Origin: JBCBKU01 sp038521345
GTDB lineage: Bacteria; Pseudomonadota; Alphaproteobacteria; Rhodobacterales; Rhodobacteraceae
DNA length: 61,886 nt
Direction of reading: 5' to 3'
Assembly (NCBI GenBank): GCA_038521345.1
Contig: JBCBKU010000018.1
Span: 1 to 61,886 of the forward strand
This document shows, piece after piece, positions 7,833-16,294 of this stretch. A program made the translations under genes and the position numbers. Positions within the stretch are counted from its first letter, which is position 1. The number at the start of each line of letters is the position of its first letter. Under the pieces are notes generated by a model. It had not been told where the DNA came from. It was given only the letters and a program-made list of their open reading frames with translations, and ran no database searches.

Positions 7833-9337
7833 GGCGCCGAGAACGTCGGGGGCCCGAACGCCCAGATTGTATAGACAGAGTAAGCCGCCACGACTGCGGT
7901 TAGCACCGCATACTCGACCAACATTCTGATCGGTGCGTTGTGCTTTCGGGCCATCCGCATGATGAATGCGAAGCCAAACGCTCCGTTCAACGCGACGATA
8001 AAAAGGGCATGAGGCCAGTCCACAAAGGTCAGTCCAAGTGGAATCAGGGTCAGCGTGAGGACAGCCCTGATAAATGTCAGGGTCGCGATGCCCCGCGTGT
8101 CGCCAGCCCGCATGGCCAACTGACCGAATACCACGTAGCGTTCGAGGATCAGGATCAATGACAACACCGGAAGCAATGTGGCGACGCCTTCGAAATTCTC
8201 TGGATAGAGAAATACCGCAAGCGGCGGTCCGACTAGGAAGACAAAGGCCGCACTTCCAAAGGAACAGGCATCTTGCAGAAGCCGGGTCTTTCTGAACCCA
8301 GCGGAAAGTCGTTCATCCGAGTCTCGGCCCATCTCACTAAGGGCTGCGAAGTTCGTGCGCATGACGACGCGTTTCAGGAGCTGCACAATCAAATCGATCC
8401 AGATCATGGCGACCGCGTAGATCCCGAAGGTCGCGACATCCAAGAACCCGCCGAGGATGAAGCGATCGCCGCGCGTCCGGATGAAGTTCAGGAACGAGGC
8501 GCCCAGAAGCCACTTTCCGAAATCCCAGATTTCGCGCACATACCGCCGATCCCACTGAAACCGCATCGGCACCTCGCGGAAAAGGATGAAGCACAGGATA
8601 AGCTCGACCGCATATCCGACGATAACGCCTGTGACGATGGCCCACGCTGAGGGATTGATCAGTGCAAAGCCCACGGTTGCGATAGCGGCAAAGAAGATCT
8701 GCGAGAATTCCGTCAGAACGACCCGGCCCATCTTCAAATTGCGGTTCGCGAGCGCTATTGTGGTCGGTCGCAATCCACCAAGTAGGAATATAAGGCCGGA
8801 AACGGCGAGGATGGGAACAAGTTGCGGTTCGGCGTAGACCGTCTTACCGAGATCGATGAAGGGTGCGGCCTGTATCAGCCCGAGAACGCCACTCAGGATC
8901 CAAATCAGCAGTGTGACGAAGCTGAATTGAAGGACCTTAATCGTCCATGCCGTTCTCAGGAAATCCGGATCTTCGCCGTTCGGGCTTCGAATGATTGCCT
9001 GCCGCACGCCCAGTTCTGTCAGGAGTTGCAGTCCCGAGTGAATGGCAAAGATCAAGGCCATAAGGCCAAACGCCTCGGGGGCGAGCAGGCGCGTCAAGAT
9101 CAGGTTCGATCCAAGTCGCNNNNNNNNNNNNNNNNNNNNNNNNNNNNNNNNNNNNNNNNNNNNNNNNNNNNNNNNNNNNNNNNNNNNNNNNNNNNNNNNN
9201 NNNNNNNNNNNNNNNNGCACCACGATGCGACCGCCTTGGCCCGCGAGCGTATAGCCCATGGATTCGGCCATTCGCTGGGCGAGAGAGCCTTTCTGGCCAA
9301 TCCTGCGCACGAGGCTCGAGATCGCCTTGATCTGCAT
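7829..9337 (-). CDS. MOP-superfamily polysaccharide flippase (Wzx-like), interrupted by an assembly gap
   Basis: This multi-spanning protein carries the marker RLGSNLILTRLLAPEAFGLM near its N-terminus and the GEDPDFLRTAWT segment typical of Wzx/RfbX-type lipid-linked oligosaccharide flippases. It should move undecaprenyl-linked repeat units across the inner membrane before polymerisation. ATG 9337 is chosen because the frame upstream overlaps the exosortase gene; this leaves a 25-bp gap to that gene, which suggests one operon. Ns at 9120-9216 fall between a GGRIVV segment and RLGSN. In relatives only a few residues separate those segments, so the real missing sequence is probably much shorter than 97 bp. 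Confidence 0.87.
   Translation of the reverse strand: MQIKAISSLVRRIGQKGSLAQRMAESMGYTLAGQGGRIVVXXXXXXXXXXXXXXXXXXXXXXXXXXXXXXXXXRLGSNLILTRLLAPEAFGLMALIFAIHSGLQLLTELGVRQAIIRSPNGEDPDFLRTAWTIKVLQFSFVTLLIWILSGVLGLIQAAPFIDLGKTVYAEPQLVPILAVSGLIFLLGGLRPTTIALANRNLKMGRVVLTEFSQIFFAAIATVGFALINPSAWAIVTGVIVGYAVELILCFILFREVPMRFQWDRRYVREIWDFGKWLLGASFLNFIRTRGDRFILGGFLDVATFGIYAVAMIWIDLIVQLLKRVVMRTNFAALSEMGRDSDERLSAGFRKTRLLQDACSFGSAAFVFLVGPPLAVFLYPENFEGVATLLPVLSLILILERYVVFGQLAMRAGDTRGIATLTFIRAVLTLTLIPLGLTFVDWPHALFIVALNGAFGFAFIMRMARKHNAPIRMLVEYAVLTAVVAAYSVYTIWAFGPPTFSAP
9120..9216. other. Assembly gap (97 N)
   Basis: There are ninety-seven undetermined bases inside the 5' part of the flippase gene. Both flanks read in the same frame with this length, but the flanking protein segments suggest that only a handful of codons are truly missing. 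Confidence 0.99.
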
Positions 9338-9362
9338 GGAGTCAGTCCGCCGCCTTCCTGTC

Positions 9363-10997
9363 CTAGCGGCCGTCGACCGATGCCGCGACCACCCTTGGGT
9401 CGACGGGCACGAAACGCTCAAGTGGATCAATCATATTTGCTAGCATGTCGTTCAGCCGCAATTCCGCCGTCGCGGGTGTTTCGCCTTCGCCGATCGGCGT
9501 GATCAGCCGCACCAAGGCACCGTCCGTTCGATTGTAAAGCAGTCCATCCCAGATCAGGTTGAATTTGGCAGCAAAGTCCCACGCAATTCGCCGCCCATGC
9601 TGTTCGAACCAATAGTAGACCAACAAGCGATCAACGCCTTTCTGGATTACTGCTCGGTTGACTTGGAACGGACTGACTGTACCCGCGATATGCGAGAGGT
9701 CCACGCGCTCGATCTCGGCCATTTCCCATCCTGCGCCCGGCAGGCACACCTCGGGCGAGTGGATCCCGCCCTTGGTTTGATCATCGTACCACGCGATAAA
9801 GAGTGCCACGCCATCGGCCTGACTGGCACTGGTGAAGGCCACGGAAAGGTAGTCGTCGGCGCCAAGTGTACGAAGGATGGCCGGCTCAAGCTCCACCTGA
9901 TCGCCTGCCGTCCATCCACCGATCTCGGATGGGAACAGCCCCAATGGCTCGCGGTCAATGATCGGCGCCGGCGCGCGAGGAGTAACGTGCCAGGTCAGGG
10001 CCGCCGCTGCACCTAGCAACGCCGCTACAATCATTGCGGACGACGGGCGGACAAGTGCGATACGTCGCGCCTCGTTCCAAAGTCCTTCTGTGTCGAGATC
10101 GAGCGCGTCGACCAATCTGCGATGGCGTCCGTCCAGCCGCATAAGGATCCATGCAAGTGCAAAAAGGATCAGGACGCACGTCACAAAGATGACCCAACCT
10201 TCGAGGAAGTGCGAGAAGCCTTCGGCGTGTTCGATCCCGTAGGCGTTAACCACAAGCCCGACGATGGCAATGCGGACCGAGTTCATTGCGATTGTAATAG
10301 GCGCCGCGGAAAGCAGAAGAACAGCTTTGTGCCATGCGGGTCCCCGGTACAGAACGGCGAAGATGTACGAAAAACTGAGGATCGGGAAGAGATAGCGAAG
10401 CCCCGAACAAGCCTCGGCGACATGCAGCTTGAAGACTCCAAAGTCGATGATGTTGCCTTCAAGATAGACCACCACGTTTGTGAGCTGCAAAAGCCAGACA
10501 CCAAGCTCCGATGAGATGAACTGAAGCGTCGTCGACAGTTTGAAGTAGAGAAGCCCTGGCAGGGGAAGCATGAAGACCAAGTGCAGGACGCTAGCCCAGA
10601 ATTGACGCCCGGTGCGCCATCCGAAGCTCACAAGGAGGATGCCACCGGTCCAGAGGATGAGCGCGTAGGCCACGATGTCGCCGATCCGCGCGAGGTTACC
10701 CGCCAGACCCACCAACAGCGCGATCACGATGAGTGCGACACCGGGCCAGCGATCGGGTACCGGGCCGGTATTTACCGGGACCGACTTCAGATGACGCAGC
10801 AAGATGACGCCGGAGAGGATCGGAATTAACCAGCCATGGGAATATTCTGGCGCCTGCCAGGCGTCGATCAAGGTCAAGATGCCTTCCCAGAAGAAGGCGA
10901 ACGCACCAACAACCGCCATGCCGAGCCAAAGAAGTCCGGCATCCCGACTTCGGATGCGTGGTTCGGCCGCAAGGCGATTGGAAAGACTGGCGGGCAT
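9363..10997 (-). CDS. Exosortase fused to an EpsI domain (XrtD/VPLPA-CTERM type likely)
   Basis: This membrane protein of 544 residues (from ATG 10997) joins two parts. Residues 20-300 are an eight-helix exosortase carrying the catalytic Cys197 in EACSGLRYL, Arg242 in NSVRIAI and His263 in FSHFLEGW. Residues about 330-540 are an EpsI-like periplasmic domain (GGWTAGDQ, WYDDQTKGGIHSPEVCLPGAGW). Exosortases cleave PEP-CTERM-type tails and attach proteins to the envelope or polysaccharide, and Rhodobacterales fused forms serve VPLPA-CTERM proteins. A TTG at 11018 is the alternative start; GAGG precedes the ATG. No protein with a recognisable sorting tail is in this window. It is likely co-transcribed with the flippase. 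Confidence 0.88.
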   Translation of the reverse strand: MPASLSNRLAAEPRIRSRDAGLLWLGMAVVGAFAFFWEGILTLIDAWQAPEYSHGWLIPILSGVILLRHLKSVPVNTGPVPDRWPGVALIVIALLVGLAGNLARIGDIVAYALILWTGGILLVSFGWRTGRQFWASVLHLVFMLPLPGLLYFKLSTTLQFISSELGVWLLQLTNVVVYLEGNIIDFGVFKLHVAEACSGLRYLFPILSFSYIFAVLYRGPAWHKAVLLLSAAPITIAMNSVRIAIVGLVVNAYGIEHAEGFSHFLEGWVIFVTCVLILFALAWILMRLDGRHRRLVDALDLDTEGLWNEARRIALVRPSSAMIVAALLGAAAALTWHVTPRAPAPIIDREPLGLFPSEIGGWTAGDQVELEPAILRTLGADDYLSVAFTSASQADGVALFIAWYDDQTKGGIHSPEVCLPGAGWEMAEIERVDLSHIAGTVSPFQVNRAVIQKGVDRLLVYYWFEQHGRRIAWDFAAKFNLIWDGLLYNRTDGALVRLITPIGEGETPATAELRLNDMLANMIDPLERFVPVDPRVVAASVDGR

Positions 10998-11141
10998 CCG
11001 GCGGCGCCTCGAGATCAATGGAACTGGGTAATCGCGAACTCAGAGTCGTGTCGACCCTTATGTTCAATCTAGCCATCGACATCCGGCCAGAAAAGGTTCG
11101 GCTCGGCCATTGCCTAACGTAGAAACAATCCGCGGCAGGGG

Positions 11142-11157
11142 TGGCACACTGGTGGCA
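11142..11157 (+). promoter_or_regulatory. Possible sigma-54 (-24/-12) promoter
   Basis: TGGCAC followed after five bases by TGGCA gives the invariant GG-N10-GC spacing (GG at 11143-11144, GC at 11155-11156), although the -12 box departs from TTGC. It lies about 135 bp before the GT2 start at 11292, in the 294-bp divergent region between the exosortase and the GT2-sulfotransferase-GT2 operon. Sigma-54 control of exosortase/PEP-CTERM loci by PrsK/PrsR is known in other bacteria; applying it here is inference. Confidence 0.35.
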
Positions 11158-11291
11158 GTCTTCATGAATTTTCCCGGTTGGGATAGTCGAATCGCTGCCG
11201 CTTTCTATGGTGACGCGCAGCGTGTTATTGTGCACATGCAGCATGAATGGTTCAGGGCCCGAGCTTGGGCCGCAGGAAGGTAGTATTCTTC

Positions 11292-12272
11292 GTGACGACT
11301 TCTTCGACCCAAACCCATACTCTGGTCGTCTCGATCATCAATTATCGGACACCGGAAATGACGATCGACTGTGTGAAGTCCGTTCTGGCTGATATCGGCG
11401 ACCGCGATGTCAAAGTGGTGATCGTAGAAAACGGATCGGGCGACAATTCGGTCACCGAACTTCAGGCTTGGATCGACACACAACCCTCGGGTACGCCTGT
11501 CGAGCTTGTGGTTTCGGGCGAAAACACCGGCTTCTCGGGCGGTCACAACCAAGGGATCCAGGCGGCGAAAGCAGAATACTATCTGCTCTTCAACTCTGAT
11601 GCATTGCTGCGGCCGGGATTCATTGACCTGATGCTTGCGGCGGCGGAAGAGCATCCCAAGCACGGATTTGTTACGCCGCGGCTCGAGCATATGGACGGTG
11701 AACCTCAGATCTCGTCCTTCCGGTTCCACACGCCCAAAAGTGAGTTCCTTCGTGGCGCGAATACCGGGCAGGTGACCAGTCTAATGAAGAACGCAGAGGT
11801 CGCGATCGGCGTTGATCCCGATCCGGACGAGATCGAATGGGCGTCCTTTGCATGTATCCTCTTGAGGGGTGCCATGATCGACGAGATCGGCCTGATGGAC
11901 GAGGGATACTTCCTGTACTTCGAAGACGCGGAGTATTGTCTTCGGGCCAGGAAGAAAGGGTGGCGCATCCACCACGAGCCTAGGGCCAAGGCGGTTCATT
12001 TCCGGGGGAAATCTGGCCCGGTGAAAACGCTTCAGGCGCAGAAGAAGCGCCTCCCTGCGTATTATTATGCCTCTAGGACCCGTATCTTCTATCAGAGTTA
12101 CGGATGGGCTGGTCTGATGCTCGCCAACCTCGCTTGGTTCGGGGGGCGTGGTATCGCGTATTTGCGCGTTCTGGCGGGCAAGCCTGTGCCTAAGGCGCAT
12201 GATGCGGAAAGCGTCGATCTTTGGATTAACGCCTTTCAACCACTTGGACCCCGCAGAGCGCCCGGAGAGTGA
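11292..12272 (+). CDS. Family 2 glycosyltransferase (rhamnosyltransferase-like)
   Basis: This GT-A enzyme is about 326 residues from GTG 11292. It shows VVSIINYRTPEM, then VENGSGDNS, a NTGFSGGHNQGI donor loop and NSD near residue 100 in place of DxD. This is the pattern of WbbL-like rhamnosyl or other dTDP-sugar transferases. A later WASFACILLRGAMIDEIG block and the Phe-Glu-Asp-Ala-Glu-Tyr motif are also typical. AGGAAGG about eleven bases before GTG supports this start; ATG 11247 is a weaker alternative. It is first of three plus-strand genes, and the sulfotransferase start follows its stop closely. Confidence 0.88.
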   Translation: MTTSSTQTHTLVVSIINYRTPEMTIDCVKSVLADIGDRDVKVVIVENGSGDNSVTELQAWIDTQPSGTPVELVVSGENTGFSGGHNQGIQAAKAEYYLLFNSDALLRPGFIDLMLAAAEEHPKHGFVTPRLEHMDGEPQISSFRFHTPKSEFLRGANTGQVTSLMKNAEVAIGVDPDPDEIEWASFACILLRGAMIDEIGLMDEGYFLYFEDAEYCLRARKKGWRIHHEPRAKAVHFRGKSGPVKTLQAQKKRLPAYYYASRTRIFYQSYGWAGLMLANLAWFGGRGIAYLRVLAGKPVPKAHDAESVDLWINAFQPLGPRRAPGE

Positions 12273-12277
12273 CTTCG

Positions 12278-13141
12278 ATGGGACCCGATTTCCTTATAGT
12301 GGGGGCGATGAAGTGCGGGACCAGTACGCTGGCCGCACAACTGGCTGCGCAGACAGGGGTATTCATGACGACCCCGAAAGAGCCAAATTACTTTTCGGAT
12401 GACGATATCTACGCGAAGGGGCCCGAGTGGTACGCGTCGCTTTTCGCTCCGGCGTCACCTGGGGACCTGAAGGGCGAGGCGAGCACTCACTACACCAAGA
12501 TGCCCACTTACCCCGAAACGCTGGACCGCCTTGCCGCAGTACTCCCATCGCCCAAGATCATCTACGTCATTCGGAACCCTGTTGCTCGGGCCGTGTCTCA
12601 CTATATCCATGAGTGGACACAGGGTGTGATGTCTGGGGATATCGACGACCAGTTTGCACGGCATCCTGAACTTGTCGATTACGGTCGGTATGCAATGCAG
12701 ATTCGACCCTTCCTTGACCGCTTTGGTTCGGAGAACGTGCTTCTTCTGACGCAAGAGACCATGCGCTCCGATCCTCAGGGGCTCTTGTCGGAAGTGGCCG
12801 ATTTCCTAGGACGTCCCGGGGAGTTCACGTGGCGCGACGATCTGGGCGATCAGAATGTATCTGCCGCGCGCGAGAAGAAGCTTCCTCTGCACTCGATTCT
12901 AGTCGCGAACCCAGTAGCGACGGCATTGCGCCGTACGCTTGTGCCGCAGGGTTTGCGGGACTGGGTGAAGGAACGCCGCCGAATGACCGATCGTCCGGAG
13001 CTGACTGAAACTTTGCGCGAGATGCTCGAGACGAATTTCACAGATGACTTCGCTGAGCTCCGGGCACTTTTTCCGGTGCGTCAGGATCTTACCCTAACGT
13101 ATCCCTTCGTGCGGGACCGCACCCCCGAATCCGTGGAGTAA
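12278..13141 (+). CDS. Carbohydrate sulfotransferase (PAPS-dependent)
   Basis: This 287-residue cytosolic enzyme moves sulfate from PAPS to a sugar hydroxyl or amine. The 5'-phosphosulfate loop GAMKCGTSTL lies near residue 9 and the 3'-phosphate motif RNPVARAVSHY near residue 98, and KEPNYF follows the first helix, all as in heparan-type sulfotransferases. GGAGAG sits eight bases before ATG 12278, so I prefer it to GTG 12269. Lying between two glycosyltransferases, it most likely sulfates the exopolysaccharide or its lipid-linked unit. The stop is 3 bp before the next GT2. A PAPS-synthesis gene is not visible here. Confidence 0.88.
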   Translation: MGPDFLIVGAMKCGTSTLAAQLAAQTGVFMTTPKEPNYFSDDDIYAKGPEWYASLFAPASPGDLKGEASTHYTKMPTYPETLDRLAAVLPSPKIIYVIRNPVARAVSHYIHEWTQGVMSGDIDDQFARHPELVDYGRYAMQIRPFLDRFGSENVLLLTQETMRSDPQGLLSEVADFLGRPGEFTWRDDLGDQNVSAAREKKLPLHSILVANPVATALRRTLVPQGLRDWVKERRRMTDRPELTETLREMLETNFTDDFAELRALFPVRQDLTLTYPFVRDRTPESVE

Positions 13142-13144
13142 GTC

Positions 13145-14071
13145 ATGAGCCAAGGCCGCCGCTATGCCCTGATCACGCCCTGCCGGGATGAGGAAGAATA
13201 CATGCGTCAGACGCTGGACAGTGTCGTCGCGCAGACCGAGACGCCAACGCTGTGGCTGATCGTCGACGATGGGTCGACCGACGCGACACCCGAGATCTTG
13301 GCTGAATACGCGGGCAAGCATGACTGGATCAGGGTCGTGACCAAGCCAAACCGTGGTAAGCGCGCCGTTGGACCGGGCGTAATCGAGGCCTTCTATTTTG
13401 GCCTTGATCAGATTGACATCGATGCCTTCGACTACATTTGCAAGCTTGATCTGGATCTTGATCTGCCCGCCGTCTACTTCGCCACATTGATGGACCGAAT
13501 GGAGACCAATCCGCGGATAGGCTCCTGTTCCGGCAAGCCCTACATGTACCATGGCGGCCGGCTCATTTCCGAGAAGTGCGGTGACGAGATGTCGGTCGGC
13601 ATGACAAAGTTCTACCGTGTCACGTGTTTCAAAGAAATTGGTGGCTTTGTCCGCGAGGTGATGTGGGACGCAATCGATTGTCACAAGTCACGCCAGCTTG
13701 GCTGGATCGCTGTGAGCTGGGACGATCCCGAGATCCGGTTCGTGCACCTTCGCCCTATGGGGTCTTCGCAAACCGGTATATTCACGGGTCGCAAGCGCCA
13801 TGGCTTCGGACAGTATTACATGGGGTCCGATCCCCTCTACCACACGGCAACTGGCATCTACCGCATGGCGCATCCGCCTTACGTTCTCGGTGGACTCGCC
13901 ACGATCTGGGGTTTCCTGGAAGCCTGGGCCAACGGCCTTCCCCAGCACGGGGACGCTGAGCTTCGCAACTTCATCCGCGCATATCAGCGGCGCGCGTTAC
14001 GGGTTGGCAAAGCCAAGGCCATCGAAGAGATCAACGCGGAACGTGCGCATCTGAAGGCCGTGCCCGCCTGA
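13145..14071 (+). CDS. Family 2 glycosyltransferase
   Basis: This 308-residue GT-A enzyme begins with ALITPCRDEEEYM, followed by VDDGSTD near residue 41 (nucleotide site) and an Asp-rich KLDLDLDL segment near residue 100 serving as the metal motif. It lacks membrane helices. It is the last gene of the plus-strand GT2-sulfotransferase-GT2 unit and starts 3 bp after the sulfotransferase stop. It converges on another GT2 with a 7-bp gap. The sugar added cannot be inferred. Confidence 0.88.
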   Translation: MSQGRRYALITPCRDEEEYMRQTLDSVVAQTETPTLWLIVDDGSTDATPEILAEYAGKHDWIRVVTKPNRGKRAVGPGVIEAFYFGLDQIDIDAFDYICKLDLDLDLPAVYFATLMDRMETNPRIGSCSGKPYMYHGGRLISEKCGDEMSVGMTKFYRVTCFKEIGGFVREVMWDAIDCHKSRQLGWIAVSWDDPEIRFVHLRPMGSSQTGIFTGRKRHGFGQYYMGSDPLYHTATGIYRMAHPPYVLGGLATIWGFLEAWANGLPQHGDAELRNFIRAYQRRALRVGKAKAIEEINAERAHLKAVPA

Positions 14072-14078
14072 GCCGCGG

Positions 14079-15044
14079 CTACTTGTACTCGATGAGCCCG
14101 CCCTTGACCCCGCGGATCCGTCGCCAGAGATAGTCGAACATCCCGTGGGTTTCGGCGAACTTGCCCACGGTCAGAAGCCACGCCTGTTCCCAAGCCACGG
14201 TTGTCCCGCCTTCGCGAAGCGCGATCCGGGCAGTCTGCAGCGGGTAAGCGAGTGCCAAAACAAGGATCCAAGGGCTGACCACAAGTACGCCAATGAAGAT
14301 GGCGATGGGCAGCGCAAGACCCCAGAAAAGAATCCGCACCGTCTCTTTCACGTTGTGGCGCTCGGGCGGACCACCATGCATCGCGACACCTTCGATTCTG
14401 GCGAAGCCCCCGCGCTGGGCGCGTTTCCAGAACTGCCTGAAACGCGTCATCGCCGCATCGTGCAAAGTCATCTCTTCGTTAAGCCGCCAGATTTCCCATC
14501 CTCTTGCGCGGAGGCGGACGCACATCTCAGGCTCTTCTCCGGCGATAAGACCCGGGTTGTAGCCACCGACATCTTCGAGCGCGACCACCCGCATCAGAGC
14601 GTCGCCACCGCAGGCCTTTGTTCGGCCGACCGGCGTGTCCCATTCCCGATCGCAGCGGCGATTGTAGGGCGATGCATCTGGAAACCGCTCTCGCCGCCGT
14701 CCACATGCAATCGCGGCGTCAGGATTTGCATCGAGGAAGCTGCGGGCGGCGGCGATCCAACCTGGCTGTACTTCGCAGTCTCCATCCACGAACTGGATAT
14801 AGGTAGGCGCGTGGCCATCCTTCAGGCGCGCAAGACCGGCATTGCGCGCCCGGGCCGCGGTGAAACCGCGAGATGTATCCAGATCGACAACCTCGGCGCC
14901 GATCGAGCGTGCATGCTCAACAGATCCGTCAATTGAACCGGAATCCACGTAGACAATTTGGTCGGTCGCACCATGAAGGGATGCAAGGCACCGTTTCAGG
15001 CGTTCCCCTTCGTTTCGGCCGATGACCACCGCGCCAATTGTCAT
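14079..15044 (-). CDS. Family 2 glycosyltransferase with C-terminal membrane segments
   Basis: This 321-residue enzyme shows AVVIGRNEGERL at the N-terminus, VDSGSIDGS near residue 34 and VDGDCEVQPGW near residue 89 as the DxD-like site. RAQRGG and a Trp-Lys-Arg helix follow, then two hydrophobic segments (about residues 240-280) that would hold it at the inner membrane. It is the last gene of a four-gene minus-strand operon and overlaps the GT4 gene by 4 bp (ATGA). It probably extends the lipid-linked repeat unit. Confidence 0.87.
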   Translation of the reverse strand: MTIGAVVIGRNEGERLKRCLASLHGATDQIVYVDSGSIDGSVEHARSIGAEVVDLDTSRGFTAARARNAGLARLKDGHAPTYIQFVDGDCEVQPGWIAAARSFLDANPDAAIACGRRRERFPDASPYNRRCDREWDTPVGRTKACGGDALMRVVALEDVGGYNPGLIAGEEPEMCVRLRARGWEIWRLNEEMTLHDAAMTRFRQFWKRAQRGGFARIEGVAMHGGPPERHNVKETVRILFWGLALPIAIFIGVLVVSPWILVLALAYPLQTARIALREGGTTVAWEQAWLLTVGKFAETHGMFDYLWRRIRGVKGGLIEYK

Positions 15045-16294
15045 TCGGGACGCAGCCGGTCAGGTAAATCGTTGTTCAGAGACCGGCGGATCAGTTCGTG
15101 TAGCCATGCGGCTTCCTTCGAGGCGTCGAATTCGCCAATCACTTTTGCTCGGCCCTTGCTGCCCATGGCTGCCCCGCGCTCAGGATCCCTCAGAAGCGCA
15201 TCGATCTTGGCCACGAGCCCATCCAGATCACCCGGAGACACCAGATGTCCGCTTACCCCTTCTTCGACCAATTCCGGAACGCCCGCTACATGGGGCGCGA
15301 TGACAGGACGCGAGGCCGCCATTGCCTCCATAAGAACAACCGGCACGCCCTCAGCAAAGCTTGGCAAAACAAAAATATCGGAAGTCACAAGTCGCTCGGA
15401 AACGGCGGTCTGGCTAAGATAGCCGGTAAAGTCCGTTATATCAGCCACACCAAGCTCTTGCGCCTTGGATCGAAGGGTCGCCGCTTCGGGGCCGTCGCCG
15501 ACCAGGACAAGGCGCATATCAGGGTGTTCAGCCTTTAGGGCCGCAACCGCTTCCAGCAGGAGAACCACGCCCTTAATGGCTGCCAGCCGGCCCACAAAGA
15601 TCAGCGTCTTGCCGGGCGTCCGCGACGGGCGGTTGTATAGCGCCGGATCCACCCCGCAATGCACGATCTTCATGCGATCCCAGTGTTTCTGGTCTGCAAA
15701 GATCATGCCCTGGCCCCGCGCATAGTGGCTGATGCACGCCACAAAGGCTGCACGGGCAACCTTTTCGTCAATCCGCCAGTACATGGGCTCGAAGAATTCC
15801 ATCGGGCCGTGCATCGTGTAGCTGTAGGGGATCTCGGACATCTCAGAGGCGATCACCGCCACAGAACACGACGAGTTGCCAAAGTGGTTGTGCAAATGCA
15901 CGACCCCATTCTCGATCATGTGATCGGCTAGGACGCCGGCCTCGAGAAAGTAAAAGATCTGCCAGAAGAACCCCTTTATGCCCGGCGGGCAGATTCTTGC
16001 GGCCAACCCCAAGGCGCTGAACCATTGTCCGGGTGCCCTGCGCAGAATCCGGACATGCGCCCGGACCAGCTTGAACGGGTTTTTTGCGGTTCCCTGTACT
16101 TGAAAGGTACGGGCGAACTCGGTGCGCTGTTCGTCGCCTACGTGGTGGCTGGCATCGGTTTGCCGGATCGACGTGGTTAGAACCTCGGCACCCAATGCCC
16201 GCAGGCCCGCCACCTCGCGCTGGATGAAGGTGTCTGTCGCGCGCGGATACTCTCCGGTGAGGTAGGCGACAGGGCCGGGTAAGGGGATCATCAT
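15041..16294 (-). CDS. Family 4 glycosyltransferase
   Basis: This GT-B retaining enzyme has 417 residues. The N-terminal half has an acceptor domain with GEYPRATDTFIQREV and HLHNHFGNSS. The C-terminal half shows IFVGRLAAIKGV and the E-x7-E signature in EGVPVVLMEAMA, followed by GVPELVEEGVSG for nucleotide sugar binding. The start could be either of two adjacent ATGs (16294 or 16291). It overlaps its neighbours by 4 bp on both sides, which indicates translational coupling in the Gfo/Idh-epimerase-GT4-GT2 operon. Confidence 0.9.
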   Translation of the reverse strand: MMIPLPGPVAYLTGEYPRATDTFIQREVAGLRALGAEVLTTSIRQTDASHHVGDEQRTEFARTFQVQGTAKNPFKLVRAHVRILRRAPGQWFSALGLAARICPPGIKGFFWQIFYFLEAGVLADHMIENGVVHLHNHFGNSSCSVAVIASEMSEIPYSYTMHGPMEFFEPMYWRIDEKVARAAFVACISHYARGQGMIFADQKHWDRMKIVHCGVDPALYNRPSRTPGKTLIFVGRLAAIKGVVLLLEAVAALKAEHPDMRLVLVGDGPEAATLRSKAQELGVADITDFTGYLSQTAVSERLVTSDIFVLPSFAEGVPVVLMEAMAASRPVIAPHVAGVPELVEEGVSGHLVSPGDLDGLVAKIDALLRDPERGAAMGSKGRAKVIGEFDASKEAAWLHELIRRSLNNDLPDRLRPE

